A stretch of DNA of 44,295 bases from Actinospineispora acaciae DSM 45401 (lineage in GTDB: Bacteria; Actinomycetota; Actinomycetes; Mycobacteriales; Pseudonocardiaceae): contig NZ_JIAI01000030.1 in NCBI RefSeq assembly GCF_000620785.1, positions 1 through 44,295 of the forward strand, written 5' to 3'. The first letter of the stretch is position 1, and every line of letters starts with the position of its first letter. Made by a program: the position numbers and the translations under genes. Below the pieces are notes generated by a model, which made no database searches, was not told the DNA's origin, and was given only the letters and a program-made list of their open reading frames with translations. Below are positions 1 through 8,218 of the stretch, in pieces.

Positions 1-345
1 GCCGGCCGGGCGCGCCCCCGCGTGGCCGGCAAGGACTTCGAACCGGATCCCCTGATCGCCGTGGTCGGCTCGTTCCACGACCACCGGCTGGCCCGCCTGC
101 AGGCCGGCCAGGCCATGCAACGAGTCCTGCTCACCGCCACCTACCTCGGGCTGTCCGCGTCCTTCCTGTCCCAGGTCGTCGAGGTGCCCGAAACCCGCAA
201 GGACCTGCGCGCGCTGATCGGCGGCGGCCTGTGGCCACAGACCCTGCTCCGGATCGGATACGGCTCACCGGTGCCCCGCACCCCGAGGCGCCCCGTCGCC
301 GACGTGCTCGAACCAGCGGGCGATGGCCATCCCGTCCCCAACTGA
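1..345 (+). CDS. Acg-family nitroreductase, C-terminal part
   Basis: This is the C-terminal part of an FMN-binding nitroreductase of the Acg (Rv2032-like) family. The reading frame is open to the window edge, so the N-terminal part lies outside. The segments RLQAGQAMQRVLLTAT, GLSASFLSQVVEVP, LRIGYG and TPRRPV are typical of the end of these proteins. Acg proteins are DosR-regulated in mycobacteria; they bind FMN but are poor classical nitroreductases, so the substrate is unknown. A GTG at 22 exists inside the frame, but the frame continues upstream without a stop, so it is probably not the start. The next gene is a ribosome hibernation factor remnant, another dormancy-type function. Family assignment is confident; the role is inferred. 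Confidence 0.85.
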   Translation, partial: AGRARPRVAGKDFEPDPLIAVVGSFHDHRLARLQAGQAMQRVLLTATYLGLSASFLSQVVEVPETRKDLRALIGGGLWPQTLLRIGYGSPVPRTPRRPVADVLEPAGDGHPVPN

Positions 346-375
346 GGCCGGTCAGGTTGGAAGGAGCAGGTCACC

Positions 376-984
376 ATCGCCGAACCGCACTCGGAGCCGC
401 ACGATCCCGTCCACGTGCAGGTCCCCCGGATCGTCCGAAAGACGTCGCGGCGTACGCCGAGCGAAAGATACGCGGCGTGTTCCGGCACTCCCACGAACCG
501 GTCCTGAGCGCACACTTCCGGCTCACCAAGGCCAACCTGGACGTCAACGGTAGGCCGGTCTGTGTGCACCTGGCGGCGGCCACCGCGCGCGAGGCGGTGG
601 ACCTGCTGCACGACCGCCTGCGCGAGCGGTTGCGACACGACCACGCGCGGGCCAGGGGCAACTGGGAGCAGCGGCGCGCCCGGCGCACCTCGAACCGGAA
701 GGGAGAATGGCGGCACGACGACCCGCCGGCGGACCGCCCCCGGCACTTCCCGCGCCCGCCCGAACAACGCCAGATCGTCCGGCACAAGTCGGTCACGCTG
801 GCCCGCTGCGGCGCGGACGACGCTGCCGAGCACATGCGGGCGCTGGACTTCGACTTCCACCTGTTCACCGAGGCCGGCAGCGGACAGGACAGCGTTCTAC
901 CTCGACGGCGAGCGCGGCCGAGGCGCCGCCCTCTACCTGCGCTACGACGGGCACTACGGCCTGATCACTCCGGCCGGCTGGTGA
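376..984 (+). pseudogene. Long-form ribosome hibernation factor (HPF/RafH-like), frameshifted
   Basis: This would encode a ribosome hibernation promoting factor that binds and silences ribosomes under stress. The protein is split over two frames. Frame 1 gives EPHDPVHVQVP near 380-420. A frame change near 433 leads to DVAAYAERKIRGVFRHSHEP and then, further on, IVRHKSVTLARCGADDAAEHM and LDFDFHLFTEAGSGQDS. A second change near 890 returns to frame 1 with FYLDGERGRG and the family hallmark DGHYGLITP, then a stop. One lost base near 433 and a compensating change near 890 would explain it. An AAGGAG stretch at 361-366 is correctly spaced from 376, but the codon there is ATC, not ATG. It is either a real pseudogene or a gene with sequencing errors. 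The 3' end overlaps the convergent DUF4389 gene by 20 bp. Confidence 0.75.
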
Positions 985-1714
985 CCTCCCCGGCTTCGGC
1001 GGCGTCCGCGCCGCCCTGGTCCAGCCGGAACGGCGGGTAGCTGTCGGTGAGCAGCGTGACGTAACCGACGACCCGCCACGCCCACCGGTTCAGCCCCACC
1101 ACCAGGTCGAACAGCCCTCGCGGGTACCGGCCGGTGAACAGCAGCGCCACCGCGGCGAACAGCACCAGCAGGGCGATCAGGCCCCACCCGCCGACCCGGT
1201 AGACGACCACGTCACGGTCGACGCCCGTGCCCATGCGCTCGGGCCAGCCGCGCCACGACCCGCTCGGACCGCCCCAGAACACGGCCAGCACCAGATAGTG
1301 CGGGATCGCCAGCAGCCACCACTTCACCAACGCAAGGCCCCGGGACAGCCGTTGCGGGTAGTCGACCTCCAGGCGGGCCGGGTAGTCCGGAACGTCGGCC
1401 AGGGTGAACGGCGGGTACCGATCGGTGCCCAGCGCCGAGTAGCCGTAGTAGTTCACCCGCCAGGACCATCGCATCACGCCCACGTTGAACTCGAAGATCC
1501 ACCGGGGATACGCCCCGGTGGCCAGCACCGCCACCCAGGCCACCACGGTGAGCACCGCGAACGCGATCCACAGCGCGATGAGCACCACCCAGTGCGGGAT
1601 CAGCAGCAGCCACTTCACCAACCACAGCCACCGGGACAGCGGTTCCTCCAGGCGGGCGTGCAGCCGGACCGGAAAGCCAAGCGCGGACGCGCTCGGCGGA
1701 GTCGGGGTCGCCAT
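965..1714 (-). CDS. DUF4389 membrane protein
   Basis: The product is 249 residues with the DUF4389 pattern: two related units, each with a hydrophobic helix after a Trp-rich segment (LSRWLWLVKWLLLIPHWVVL; LVKWWLLAIPHYLVLAVFW) and motifs YPRWIFEFNVGVMRWSWRV and YPRGLFDLVVGLNRWAWRV followed by DRYPPF or DSYPPF. Three to four membrane helices are expected. No biochemical function is established for the family. The ATG at 1714 is chosen because the domain begins just after it; an upstream extension is Ser/Thr/Arg-rich and runs antisense to the hypE remnant. A palindromic GGGACC-type box lies about 40-50 bp upstream, suggesting control by a DosR-like regulator, but this is inferred from the motif only. 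Confidence 0.8.
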   Translation of the reverse strand: MATPTPPSASALGFPVRLHARLEEPLSRWLWLVKWLLLIPHWVVLIALWIAFAVLTVVAWVAVLATGAYPRWIFEFNVGVMRWSWRVNYYGYSALGTDRYPPFTLADVPDYPARLEVDYPQRLSRGLALVKWWLLAIPHYLVLAVFWGGPSGSWRGWPERMGTGVDRDVVVYRVGGWGLIALLVLFAAVALLFTGRYPRGLFDLVVGLNRWAWRVVGYVTLLTDSYPPFRLDQGGADAAEAGEVTSRPE

Positions 1715-1750
1715 AAAATAGACGGTGCAATCTCGGGTCCTGCTCGGATA

Positions 1751-1765
1751 GGGGCATTGGTCCCC
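1751..1765. promoter_or_regulatory. Candidate DosR-like box
   Basis: Read on the minus strand the site is GGGGACCAATGCCCC. It keeps the outer GGGAC and CCC of the mycobacterial DosR consensus core GGGACTWWAGTCCC and lies 37-51 bp upstream of the DUF4389 start. The neighbouring genes (Acg-like, HPF-like, Usp, Hsp20) are typical DosR regulon members, which supports the call. No regulator gene of that type is in the window. Confidence 0.4.
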
Positions 1766-1787
1766 GGCTCGAACCGAACGGGGCCGA

Positions 1788-2296
1788 GTGACCCCGCGCT
1801 TTGTCACCACCGCCGGGGTCGGCCTGCTGGACCGTCCGTTCACGCCGTCCGCGTCGGGGGTCCGACCAGGGGACGCGGTGCTGGTGTCCGGGCCGATCGG
1901 CGACCACGGGACCACGGTGATGCTGGCCCGAGGCGAGCTCAAACTCAGCGCAGACGTCCGCTCGGACACCGCGCCGCTGCACGGCATCGCCGCCGACGTC
2001 GCGGTCGTGCTGGACGAGCGGGCGGTTCCGGTCCGCCCGGCGGTCACCGGGGCCGCCGTGCTGCTCGGCATCGACCCGCTCTACGTCGCCTGCGAGGGCC
2101 GCATGCTGGCCGTGGTCGCGCCGGACCGGGCCGACGCGGCGCTGGCGCGCTCGCCGCGCACCCGCTCGGCGACGGCGCGGCCGTGATCGGCACGGTGCGC
2201 GACGACCCGCCCGGGATGGTGCTGCTGCGCACCGCGTTCGGCGGCACCCGCATCGTGGACGTCCTGGTCGGCGACCCGCCGCCGCGGATCTGCTGA
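1788..2296 (+). pseudogene. hypE: hypE remnant (NiFe-hydrogenase maturation protein)
   Basis: HypE dehydrates a carbamoyl group on HypE to the thiocyanate used for the CN ligands of the [NiFe] centre. What is seen starts mid-protein with VTTAGVGLLDR and VRPGDAVLVSGPIGDHG, continues with LDERAVPV, LLGIDPLYVACEG, and ends in another frame with AAVIGTVRDDPPGMVLL and the canonical HypE tail GGTRIVDVLVGDPPPRIC. Compared with the family, roughly the first 150 residues are missing, about 30 residues (the ATRGG region) are deleted between AADVAV and LDERAV, and a frameshift occurs near 2150. The carboxy-terminal cysteine that carries the ligand is still encoded. Three separate lesions argue against a single sequencing error. 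It ends 2 bp from the convergent permease gene. Confidence 0.8.
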
Positions 2297-2298
2297 CC

Positions 2299-3513
2299 TC
2301 ACTGGTACCGCAGCGCCTCGACGGGCTGCAACCGGGCGGCCCGCCGCGCGGGGTAGCCACCCGCGACCAGGCCGACGAGCAGGCTCACCCCGAACGACAT
2401 CAGGATGGCCCACACGGACACCTCGGGCGCGCCGAAGTCCGGCACCATCCTGGGCATGATCACCGCCGCGATCAGCGTGATGCCCACCCCGACCACCACC
2501 CCGACCAGTCCGCCCATCCCGGCCAGCATCACCGACTCGATCAGGAACTGCTTCATGATCGCCCCACGCGGCGCGCCGATCGCCTTGCGAATGCCGATCT
2601 CATGCGTCCGCTCGGTCACCGAGACCAGCATGATGTTGGCCACCCCGATCGCGCCGACGATCAGCGAGATGCCGCCCACCGCGACGATGAACAGGTTCAG
2701 GAACATCATGAACTGGTTGATCTCGTCGACCTGGCTCTGCATCGCCTGGATGTCGAAGTCCCGCTTGGCGGGGTCCCGGATGTGGTGGCGCTCGGACAGG
2801 ATCCGGGTGATCTGGTCGACCGCGGCCGGCACGGATGCCACGTCGGTCGCCTTGATGGCGATCATGTGGACCGCGTCGCCTCCCACCAGGTTGGCCCTGG
2901 CGGTGGACAGCGGCATCAGCGCGACGTCGTCGTTGTAGCTGTCCTTCTTGAGCACCCCGATGACCTTGAACGTCGCCCTCCCGATCCGGATGTTCGAGCC
3001 CACCGCCCTGCCGGCGTCGCCACCGAAGAGGCTGGCCACCACATTGACCCCGAGCACCACGACCCTGGCCGAGGCCCGCTCGTGCTCCTCGGTGAAGATC
3101 GAGCCGAGCAGGGGGGCGCGGTTGGTCACCCTCATGTAGTCGGTGGTCGAGCCGGCGATCTTGGTCCGATGGATGCCGTTGTCCTTGGTGGCCAGCGCCT
3201 CGCCCTGGATCACCGGAATGACCATGGCCACGTCCGGCGCCCGGGCCTTGTCGTACAGCGCCTCGACGTCGGCCATCTTCAGGTCCTTGGCCTGCCCGCC
3301 GCCCGGAACCGAGCCCTGCACCTTGTTCACGATGATCGCGGTGGCCAACTGGCCGAAGCCCTCGGCGAACGCGGCCTTCATCCCGTTGCCCAGGCCGATC
3401 AGGACGATCACCGCCGTCACCCCGATCACGATGCCCAGCGTGGTCAACGCGGACCGCAACCGGTTGGTGCGCAGGGCACGCGCGGCGACGGTGACCGCCT
3501 CTTTGAGGTTCAT
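2299..3513 (-). CDS. MacB/FtsX-type ABC transporter permease
   Basis: The 404-residue product has an N-terminal helix (LRTNRLRSALTTLGIVIGVT), a MacB-like extracellular core domain (residues about 45-280), then the FtsX domain with three helices including GAIGVANIMLVSVTERTHEI and a C-terminal VGLVAGGYPARRAARLQPVE motif. Such permeases work with a LolD-type ATPase in efflux or in release of lipoproteins or peptides; no ATPase is encoded in the window. It is paralogous to the two permeases at 6.96-9.44 kb. The ATG at 3513 follows GGGAAGG with suitable spacing and matches the start of the paralogues. It is divergent from a tetR gene across a 254-bp gap with a palindrome, so TetR control is likely. 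Confidence 0.85.
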   Translation of the reverse strand: MNLKEAVTVAARALRTNRLRSALTTLGIVIGVTAVIVLIGLGNGMKAAFAEGFGQLATAIIVNKVQGSVPGGGQAKDLKMADVEALYDKARAPDVAMVIPVIQGEALATKDNGIHRTKIAGSTTDYMRVTNRAPLLGSIFTEEHERASARVVVLGVNVVASLFGGDAGRAVGSNIRIGRATFKVIGVLKKDSYNDDVALMPLSTARANLVGGDAVHMIAIKATDVASVPAAVDQITRILSERHHIRDPAKRDFDIQAMQSQVDEINQFMMFLNLFIVAVGGISLIVGAIGVANIMLVSVTERTHEIGIRKAIGAPRGAIMKQFLIESVMLAGMGGLVGVVVGVGITLIAAVIMPRMVPDFGAPEVSVWAILMSFGVSLLVGLVAGGYPARRAARLQPVEALRYQ

Positions 3514-3714
3514 GTTCCGGTCCGCCTTCCCGTATCGCCGGACCGAGGGTGTCTCCCCCAGACCGGTGACCTGTGCCGAACGTGGTGCCCTGGCACCGGG
3601 AGTCGCGGCAGCCCGAGGCATCGGCGCCGGCTGACCGAACGCCGCACGTCAGCGGTGGTCATCCGCCCACCTCCCCGTCTACGGCCGCTCCAGGGAGACG
3701 TGACATTACTTTGA

Positions 3715-3727
3715 ATGACTTTGTCAT
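3715..3727. promoter_or_regulatory. Palindrome, likely TetR operator
   Basis: A perfect dyad ATGAC-TTT-GTCAT lies in the 254-bp gap between the divergent permease gene and the tetR gene, 41 bp before the tetR start. It is in the only AT-rich stretch of this gap. Imperfect symmetry extends outwards (TACTTTG left, CGAAGGGTA right). Location and symmetry fit an autoregulatory TetR site; binding is inferred. Confidence 0.5.
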
Positions 3728-3767
3728 CCGAAGGGTAATTGGTCGTCGACATGAGAGGCTGGTCGAC

Positions 3768-4433
3768 ATGTCTTCTCCCGGCCGGCAACCCCGGCGGCCA
3801 CGGCGCTCACCCTCACCGGAGCAGCGGCAACGGGACCCGGAGCGCACCCGCGCGCGCATCCTCACCGCAGCGACCGAGGAGCTCTCCGAGAAGGGCATCG
3901 CGGGCCTGCGGGTCAGCGCGATCGCCGCCCGCGCCGGGGTGAACAAGCAGCTCATCTCGTACTACTTCGACGGCAAGGACGGGCTGCTGCGCGCGTTGGG
4001 GACGCGGTGGCGGGAGCGCAAGCGCGACTACGACCGGGCTGAGTGGTCGTTTCCGGAGGTGGTCGCGGCGTACACCCACGCGGCCAACTCCGACCCCGTC
4101 GGCACCCGGCTGCTCGGCTGGGCGGGACTGACGTACCCCACCGGCAAGGAGCATCCGGACCTGCCCGCGAGCGCCGAGCAGTGGCGGCGCGACCTCGACG
4201 ACCTGCGCCGGCGCCAACGCGACGGCGAACTCGCTGACGACCTCGACCCCGCGTGCGTCCTGCTGGCGGTCGTCGCCGCCACCGCCGCGCCCACCCTGCT
4301 GCCGCACATCGCCTACGGCATCACCGGCGCCGAGCCGAACTCCCCCGAGTTCGTGCGGCACTACACCGAGCAGATGACCCGCATGATCGACCGGTTGTCC
4401 GCCCGCCGCCGGCCGCCCGAACGACGGGAATAG
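3768..4433 (+). CDS. TetR-family regulator
   Basis: This is a 221-residue TetR-family repressor. The N-terminal helix-turn-helix is clear: RTRARILTAATEELSEKGIA, then IAARAGVNKQLISYYF-GKDGL, at about residues 25-70. The C-terminal ligand domain contains LLPHIAYG and ends with RMIDRLSARRR. A basic Pro/Arg-rich stretch of about 20 residues precedes the DNA-binding domain. The ATG at 3768 is chosen because the domain starts close after it; the frame stays open upstream into the noncoding gap. It is divergent from the permease gene at 2.3-3.5 kb, which it probably represses. The ligand is unknown. Confidence 0.85.
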   Translation: MSSPGRQPRRPRRSPSPEQRQRDPERTRARILTAATEELSEKGIAGLRVSAIAARAGVNKQLISYYFDGKDGLLRALGTRWRERKRDYDRAEWSFPEVVAAYTHAANSDPVGTRLLGWAGLTYPTGKEHPDLPASAEQWRRDLDDLRRRQRDGELADDLDPACVLLAVVAATAAPTLLPHIAYGITGAEPNSPEFVRHYTEQMTRMIDRLSARRRPPERRE

Positions 4434-4462
4434 GCCTCACCTCGGGGCCGGCCGCGCCTACC

Positions 4463-4480
4463 GTCAGGCGTCCGCCTGAC
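4463..4480. repeat. Short palindrome between tetR and Fe-S remnant
   Basis: GTCAGGCG-TC-CGCCTGAC is a perfect 8-bp dyad lying 30 bp after the tetR stop and just beyond the truncated end of the convergent Fe-S gene remnant. It may act as a weak two-way terminator, though no T-run follows. Confidence 0.4.
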
Positions 4481-4491
4481 CTTCGTCGAGG

Positions 4492-5128
4492 GCACGTCGG
4501 GCACACCATCGTGCAGTTGGCGCAGGTCAGGAAGCGGGCGGCGACGTGTCCCAGTGCGAGGACTCGCGGGACTCGCGCAGCAGCGCGGGCAGGTCCACCG
4601 GGGGCATCCGCCGGCCCATCCGGGTGGCCGCGTCCGCCACCCGGCCGCGCGGCCCCGGCCAGTTCGTCGGCCGAGGCGTCGACGTGCGGCACACCGGCCA
4701 GTACCCGCGCTCCCCTCCGGGGTGCCTACCTCCACCACGAACCGATGGCCCTGCTCATCGATGCGTTCGGTGAGCGCCAGGTCGTAGCCGGGCCCGGCGG
4801 CGGGACCCGTTCCCATCGAGGCGCAGAAGCACACGCCGCTCGGCTCGGTGCGGTGCGCGGCGACGACGAACGCGGCGCGCCTGGCCCGGACGAACGAGCC
4901 GTCCGGGTCGCCCCGCCGGCGCAGCCGATACCGCCCTGGCTCGGCGTCCGCGGTCCACCCCGCCGGCAGCGACGCCGCCGAGGCCAACTCGTCCAGCACG
5001 ATCGCGCCATCCCGAACCGTTGGCCCGACCACCCGATAACCCGCCGCACGCAGCGCCTCGACCAGCCGGTCCAGCCCCGGCCGGTCGAGCACCACCGGAT
5101 CCCACTCGGACTCCGCCACCCGGTTCAC
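4492..5128 (-). pseudogene. 4Fe-4S dicluster electron-transfer/hydrogenase subunit remnant
   Basis: The N-terminal part reads VLDRPGLDRLVEALRAAGY, VGPTVRDGAIVLDELASA and PGRYRLRRRGDPDGSF, as in actinobacterial 4Fe-4S dicluster proteins related to the beta subunit of sulfhydrogenases (group 3b [NiFe] hydrogenase HydB/HyhB type). It then jumps to RRAAFVVAAHRTEPSG and CFCASMGTGP, so about 80-90 residues of the usual middle are gone. Near 4710 the frame shifts, and the other frame carries the cluster motif CANCTMVCPTC. Sequence similarity stops there; the second ferredoxin motif and the C-terminus are absent. A GTG at 5128 is a plausible original start. Together with the hypE remnant it suggests a lost hydrogenase locus. 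Confidence 0.65.
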
Positions 5129-5197
5129 GTCCTCATTGTGGTCTCGGACCCGGTCGGCCGCGCCGACGTTCGGCACGGCCGGCCGGGTAGTTGAGGA

Positions 5198-5557
5198 TCA
5201 GTGCTGAGCGGTCAACCGGTGACCACCGATCGTCGACCGCACACCGATCAACGACACGACGATCGCCACACCGCCGGCGATCCACGAAACCCACGCCGCG
5301 TTGGTGTTGGCCACGTAGCCCATGACCCAGGGCGCGATGAACAGCAACACCCCGAGCACCAACGTCACCCACTCGCTCGCGGTCGCCCGCGCCGGCTGCG
5401 CCAGGGAGAACAGGCTCACCAGCGCCAACAAGACACCCAGCACGACCAACACGACAAACGCCTGGAACGTGACGGCCACCGCGACCGGCGCCAGGGCCGC
5501 CAGGACCCCGACCACCACCATCGTCCAGTCTTCCCACCTGCTCCACGCATTGCTCAT
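5198..5557 (-). CDS. SPW-repeat membrane protein
   Basis: This 119-residue protein has four hydrophobic helices in two similar halves. Each half begins with an S/E-W pattern (SRWEDWTMVVVGVLAALAPV; ATASEWVTLVLGVLLFIAPW), as in SPW-repeat proteins. They are small inner-membrane proteins of unknown function common in actinomycetes and proteobacteria. The ATG at 5557 is preceded by GGGGAGA at good spacing. It sits alone on its strand between the Fe-S remnant and a DUF3040 gene. Confidence 0.8.
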   Translation of the reverse strand: MSNAWSRWEDWTMVVVGVLAALAPVAVAVTFQAFVVLVVLGVLLALVSLFSLAQPARATASEWVTLVLGVLLFIAPWVMGYVANTNAAWVSWIAGGVAIVVSLIGVRSTIGGHRLTAQH

Positions 5558-5747
5558 CTTCGTCTCCCCGTTTCCTTCGTCCCCGGCAACCGACGCGGTC
5601 GCCTGGCCGAATGCTCGGCCGCCGGCGCGCGCCCGAGCAGGGCCGACGTGCTCGGAATCCTGGGGACGAAAGAACCCCGCATCACGCGCCCCGGTCGGCC
5701 CTACAGGCTCGCCGAGGACCGCTCTGGCCGCCCTCATCGCGAACGAA

Positions 5748-6032
5748 TCAGCCGCTGGCGGGTTGGGAGAAGCGTCGTCTCCGCAGGATGAACACGCCGA
5801 CCGCGAGCAGGGCCGCGACGACGCCCGCCCCGGCGGTACGGCCCGGTGTCACCGCCAGGCACGTCACCGCGAGCAGGCCGGCCAGCACGATGGTGGCGTC
5901 GTACCCGTACCGCAGCCACCGAGAGGCCCGGCCGGTCAACGGGCGGTTCATCACCTCCGCGAACCGCTGGTCCTCCTCGGCGAGACGTTCCTCGATCTCC
6001 CGCAAGGTGCGGCGTTCGCGCTCGCTGAGCAT
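5748..6032 (-). CDS. DUF3040 membrane protein
   Basis: The 94-residue product starts with the DUF3040 signature MLSERERRTLREIEERLAEEDQRF, an amphipathic helix, followed by two membrane helices (IVLAGLLAVTCLAV and GAGVVAALLAVGVFIL) and a basic end RRRRF. The family is restricted to actinobacteria and its function is not known. A strong GAGGAGG site precedes the ATG. A truncated relative of this family is found at 30690-30800. The 281-bp gap to the divergent DUF2267 gene must hold both promoters; I see no clear conserved site in it. Confidence 0.85.
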   Translation of the reverse strand: MLSERERRTLREIEERLAEEDQRFAEVMNRPLTGRASRWLRYGYDATIVLAGLLAVTCLAVTPGRTAGAGVVAALLAVGVFILRRRRFSQPASG

Positions 6033-6313
6033 GATGCCTCCTCTCGTCTGCCGTGATCCTGGTGCCCGACACCGACGCTGGCGTAGGGCCGTTGTGCCTG
6101 ATCAACCGCCCCGAACGGACACAGGTTGAGATCCCTTGGTCCCATCGACCACAGCCGTGGGCCGTCACAGGTTGCGCCGGCAAGAAGACCGCGTACCCCG
6201 ACACCCAGGACGGACCCCGTCACGAGTGGGGCCGAACGACCCTGGTCACCACCGGCCAGCCCACCGACCCTACGAGTACGCCGGACCTGTGCCGGAATGG
6301 AAGGAGGCAGATC

Positions 6314-6946
6314 ATGACAGCGCCGAGCCCGCACGGCCTGGACAACCTGGTACGAGCCGGCCACACCGCCGACGTGTGGTTGGACACGGTCGCCCGGTGG
6401 CTGGGTACGAAGGACCGCCATTACGCCTACCGCGTGCTGCGCGCCTGGCTACACACCGTCCGCGACCGCGTCACCGTCGACGCCGCCGCCCACTTCGCGG
6501 CTCAGCTGCCCACGCTGTTGCGCGGGCTGTTCTTCGACGGCTGGACACCGAGCCAGGTGCCTGTCAAGTACGACGCCGAGCAGTTCGTCCGCACCGTGGC
6601 CCAGGAGGCGAACGTCTCCCTCGTGGACGCCCGGAAGGCCATCCCCGCCGTCGCCGCCGCACTCACCGAACGCTGCGCCCCCGGTCAGCTGGAGCATCTG
6701 TGCGCCCAGCTGCCCGCCCCCATCCGTGCGCTGTTGCGACCGAGCGCGCGGACCTCCACCCGACTCGAAAGCGTCGAGCACGCCACCCAGGCCGCGCTGG
6801 AAGCCCTCGGGACCCTGGTGCGAGGCCTCGAGGAGCTCCCGGCCGACGAACCCCGGCCGGAACGCATCAGCACGGCGGCCCGGCGTGCGCACGCGGTCCT
6901 GCTGGAAGCGGCGGCCTCCGACCGCGCGCCCGCGAACACCTCCTGA
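6314..6946 (+). CDS. DUF2267 protein
   Basis: The 210-residue soluble protein carries a DUF2267 domain at its start: DRHYAYRVLRAWLHTVRDRV, then HFAAQLPTLLRGLFFDGW, then VRTVAQEANVS. Proteins of this family often occur in stress or redox islands with Usp and Hsp20 proteins; no activity is established. The C-terminal 70 residues are helical with many Ala and Arg and no recognised domain. A near-perfect AAGGAGG site at 6301-6307 fixes the ATG. Only 14 bp separate it from the permease pair downstream, so cotranscription with them is likely. Confidence 0.8.
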   Translation: MTAPSPHGLDNLVRAGHTADVWLDTVARWLGTKDRHYAYRVLRAWLHTVRDRVTVDAAAHFAAQLPTLLRGLFFDGWTPSQVPVKYDAEQFVRTVAQEANVSLVDARKAIPAVAAALTERCAPGQLEHLCAQLPAPIRALLRPSARTSTRLESVEHATQAALEALGTLVRGLEELPADEPRPERISTAARRAHAVLLEAAASDRAPANTS

Positions 6947-6960
6947 GCTCGGACGACACC

Positions 6961-8184
6961 ATGGACCTGTCGGACGCGTTCCGGGCGGCGTTGCGCGCGC
7001 TGCGGGTGAACAAGATGCGTTCCGCGCTGACCACGTTCGGCATCGTGATCGGCATTGCGGCGGTGATCATCGGTGTCGCGCTGGGCAACGGGGTGAAGGC
7101 CTGGTTCGACGAGCTGGTCGGGCCGCTGATGACCCAGATCACCGTGACCTCGTCGGCGGGGCACATGGCCGGGGCGGTCCCGGTCAGGGACCTCAGCGAC
7201 GCCGACGTCACCGCCCTGCGCGACCCGGCGAAGGCACCGGACATCGCCTCGGTGACGCCGGTGGTGTCCGGCGGGGTGGTGCTGCGGGCCGGCACCGGGG
7301 AACGCCGGATCACCGTGCTCGGCTCCACCGACGACTACCTCACCGTGACCGACCGCAAGCTCGCGGCGGGCCGGCTCCCCGACCGGGAGCGAGCGCGGAC
7401 CGGGGTCGCCTCGCGGGAGATCGTGCTCGGCCCGACCCCGGTCAGGGAGCTGTTCAACGACGAGCCCTCCGCCGTGCTCGGCCAACAGGTCCGGCTGGAC
7501 CGCACCACGTTCCGGGTCGTCGGCGTGCTCACCATGAACGGCCAGCAGGACGACATCGCCCTCATGCCGATGCAGTCCGCGCGCACCTACCTGTTCGGCA
7601 ACGACACCACCGTCAACCAGCTCATCGTGAAGGCCACCAACGTGGCCACCGTGCCGGCCGCCACCGAGCAGGTCACCGCGATCCTGGACGCCCGACACCA
7701 CATCGCCGCCCCCTCGCGCCGCGACTTCGAGCTGCTCAACCTGCAGCGCCTGATCGAGCAGCGCCAGCAGTTCCTCGACGCGCTGCAGGGCTTCATCGCG
7801 ATCATCGCGGCGATCTCGCTGCTGGTCGGCGGCATCGGCGTGGCCAACATCATGCTGGTCTCGGTCACCGAACGCACCCGCGAGATCGGCCTGCGCAAGG
7901 CCGTCGGCGCCTCCGCCACCGCGGTCGTCCGGCAGTTCCTGATCGAGTCCAGCGTGCTGGCCAACGCGGGCGGCGTCGCCGGCGTGCTGTTCGGGGTGCT
8001 GGTGTGCCAGGTCGGCGCGGTCGTGATCCCCCGCGTCACGGACACCTTCCCGGCCCCGGTCGTCTCGCCCGGCTCGGTCGCGGTGTCGTTCGGGATCAGC
8101 GTCGCAATCGGCGTCGTGGCCGGGCTCTACCCGGCCGTCCGCGCCGCGCACATGCACATCGTGGACGCCCTGCGCTACGAGTGA
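6961..8184 (+). CDS. MacB/FtsX-type ABC transporter permease
   Basis: The 407-residue product is a paralogue of the permease at 2.3 kb. It has an N-terminal anchor (LRVNKMRSALTTFGIVIGIA), a MacB-like core, the FtsX block GGIGVANIMLVSVTERTREI, LRKAVGASATAVVRQFLIES, and the terminal GLYPAVRAAHMHIVDALRYE. It would form the membrane part of an ABC efflux or release system, but no ATPase gene is adjacent. The ATG begins the characteristic helix directly. Its stop region is a 13-bp tandem duplication. The third permease follows after 34 bp, so the two could form a heterodimer. Confidence 0.85.
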   Translation: MDLSDAFRAALRALRVNKMRSALTTFGIVIGIAAVIIGVALGNGVKAWFDELVGPLMTQITVTSSAGHMAGAVPVRDLSDADVTALRDPAKAPDIASVTPVVSGGVVLRAGTGERRITVLGSTDDYLTVTDRKLAAGRLPDRERARTGVASREIVLGPTPVRELFNDEPSAVLGQQVRLDRTTFRVVGVLTMNGQQDDIALMPMQSARTYLFGNDTTVNQLIVKATNVATVPAATEQVTAILDARHHIAAPSRRDFELLNLQRLIEQRQQFLDALQGFIAIIAAISLLVGGIGVANIMLVSVTERTREIGLRKAVGASATAVVRQFLIESSVLANAGGVAGVLFGVLVCQVGAVVIPRVTDTFPAPVVSPGSVAVSFGISVAIGVVAGLYPAVRAAHMHIVDALRYE

Positions 8185-8198
8185 CCGCTACGAGTGAC
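8173..8198. repeat. 13-bp tandem duplication at a stop codon
   Basis: CGCTACGAGTGAC occurs twice with no spacer. The first copy contains the last codons and the TGA of the second permease; the second copy repeats this end in the short gap before the third permease. It looks like a slippage product and lengthens the gap without altering either protein. Confidence 0.9.
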
Positions 8199-8218
8199 GA
8201 GGGGTGGGGAACCCGCCG

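Noticed and set aside
5662..5678. GGGGACGAAAGAACCCC as a second DosR-like box before the SPW gene
   Set aside because: Spacing and centre do not match the core and it lies on the far side of the SPW start, so it is probably chance in GC-rich DNA.
6080..6150. GGGCCGTTGTGCCT and GATCCCTTGGTCCC as regulator boxes between DUF3040 and DUF2267 genes
   Set aside because: Symmetry is only 3-4 bases per side, no better than chance at this GC content.
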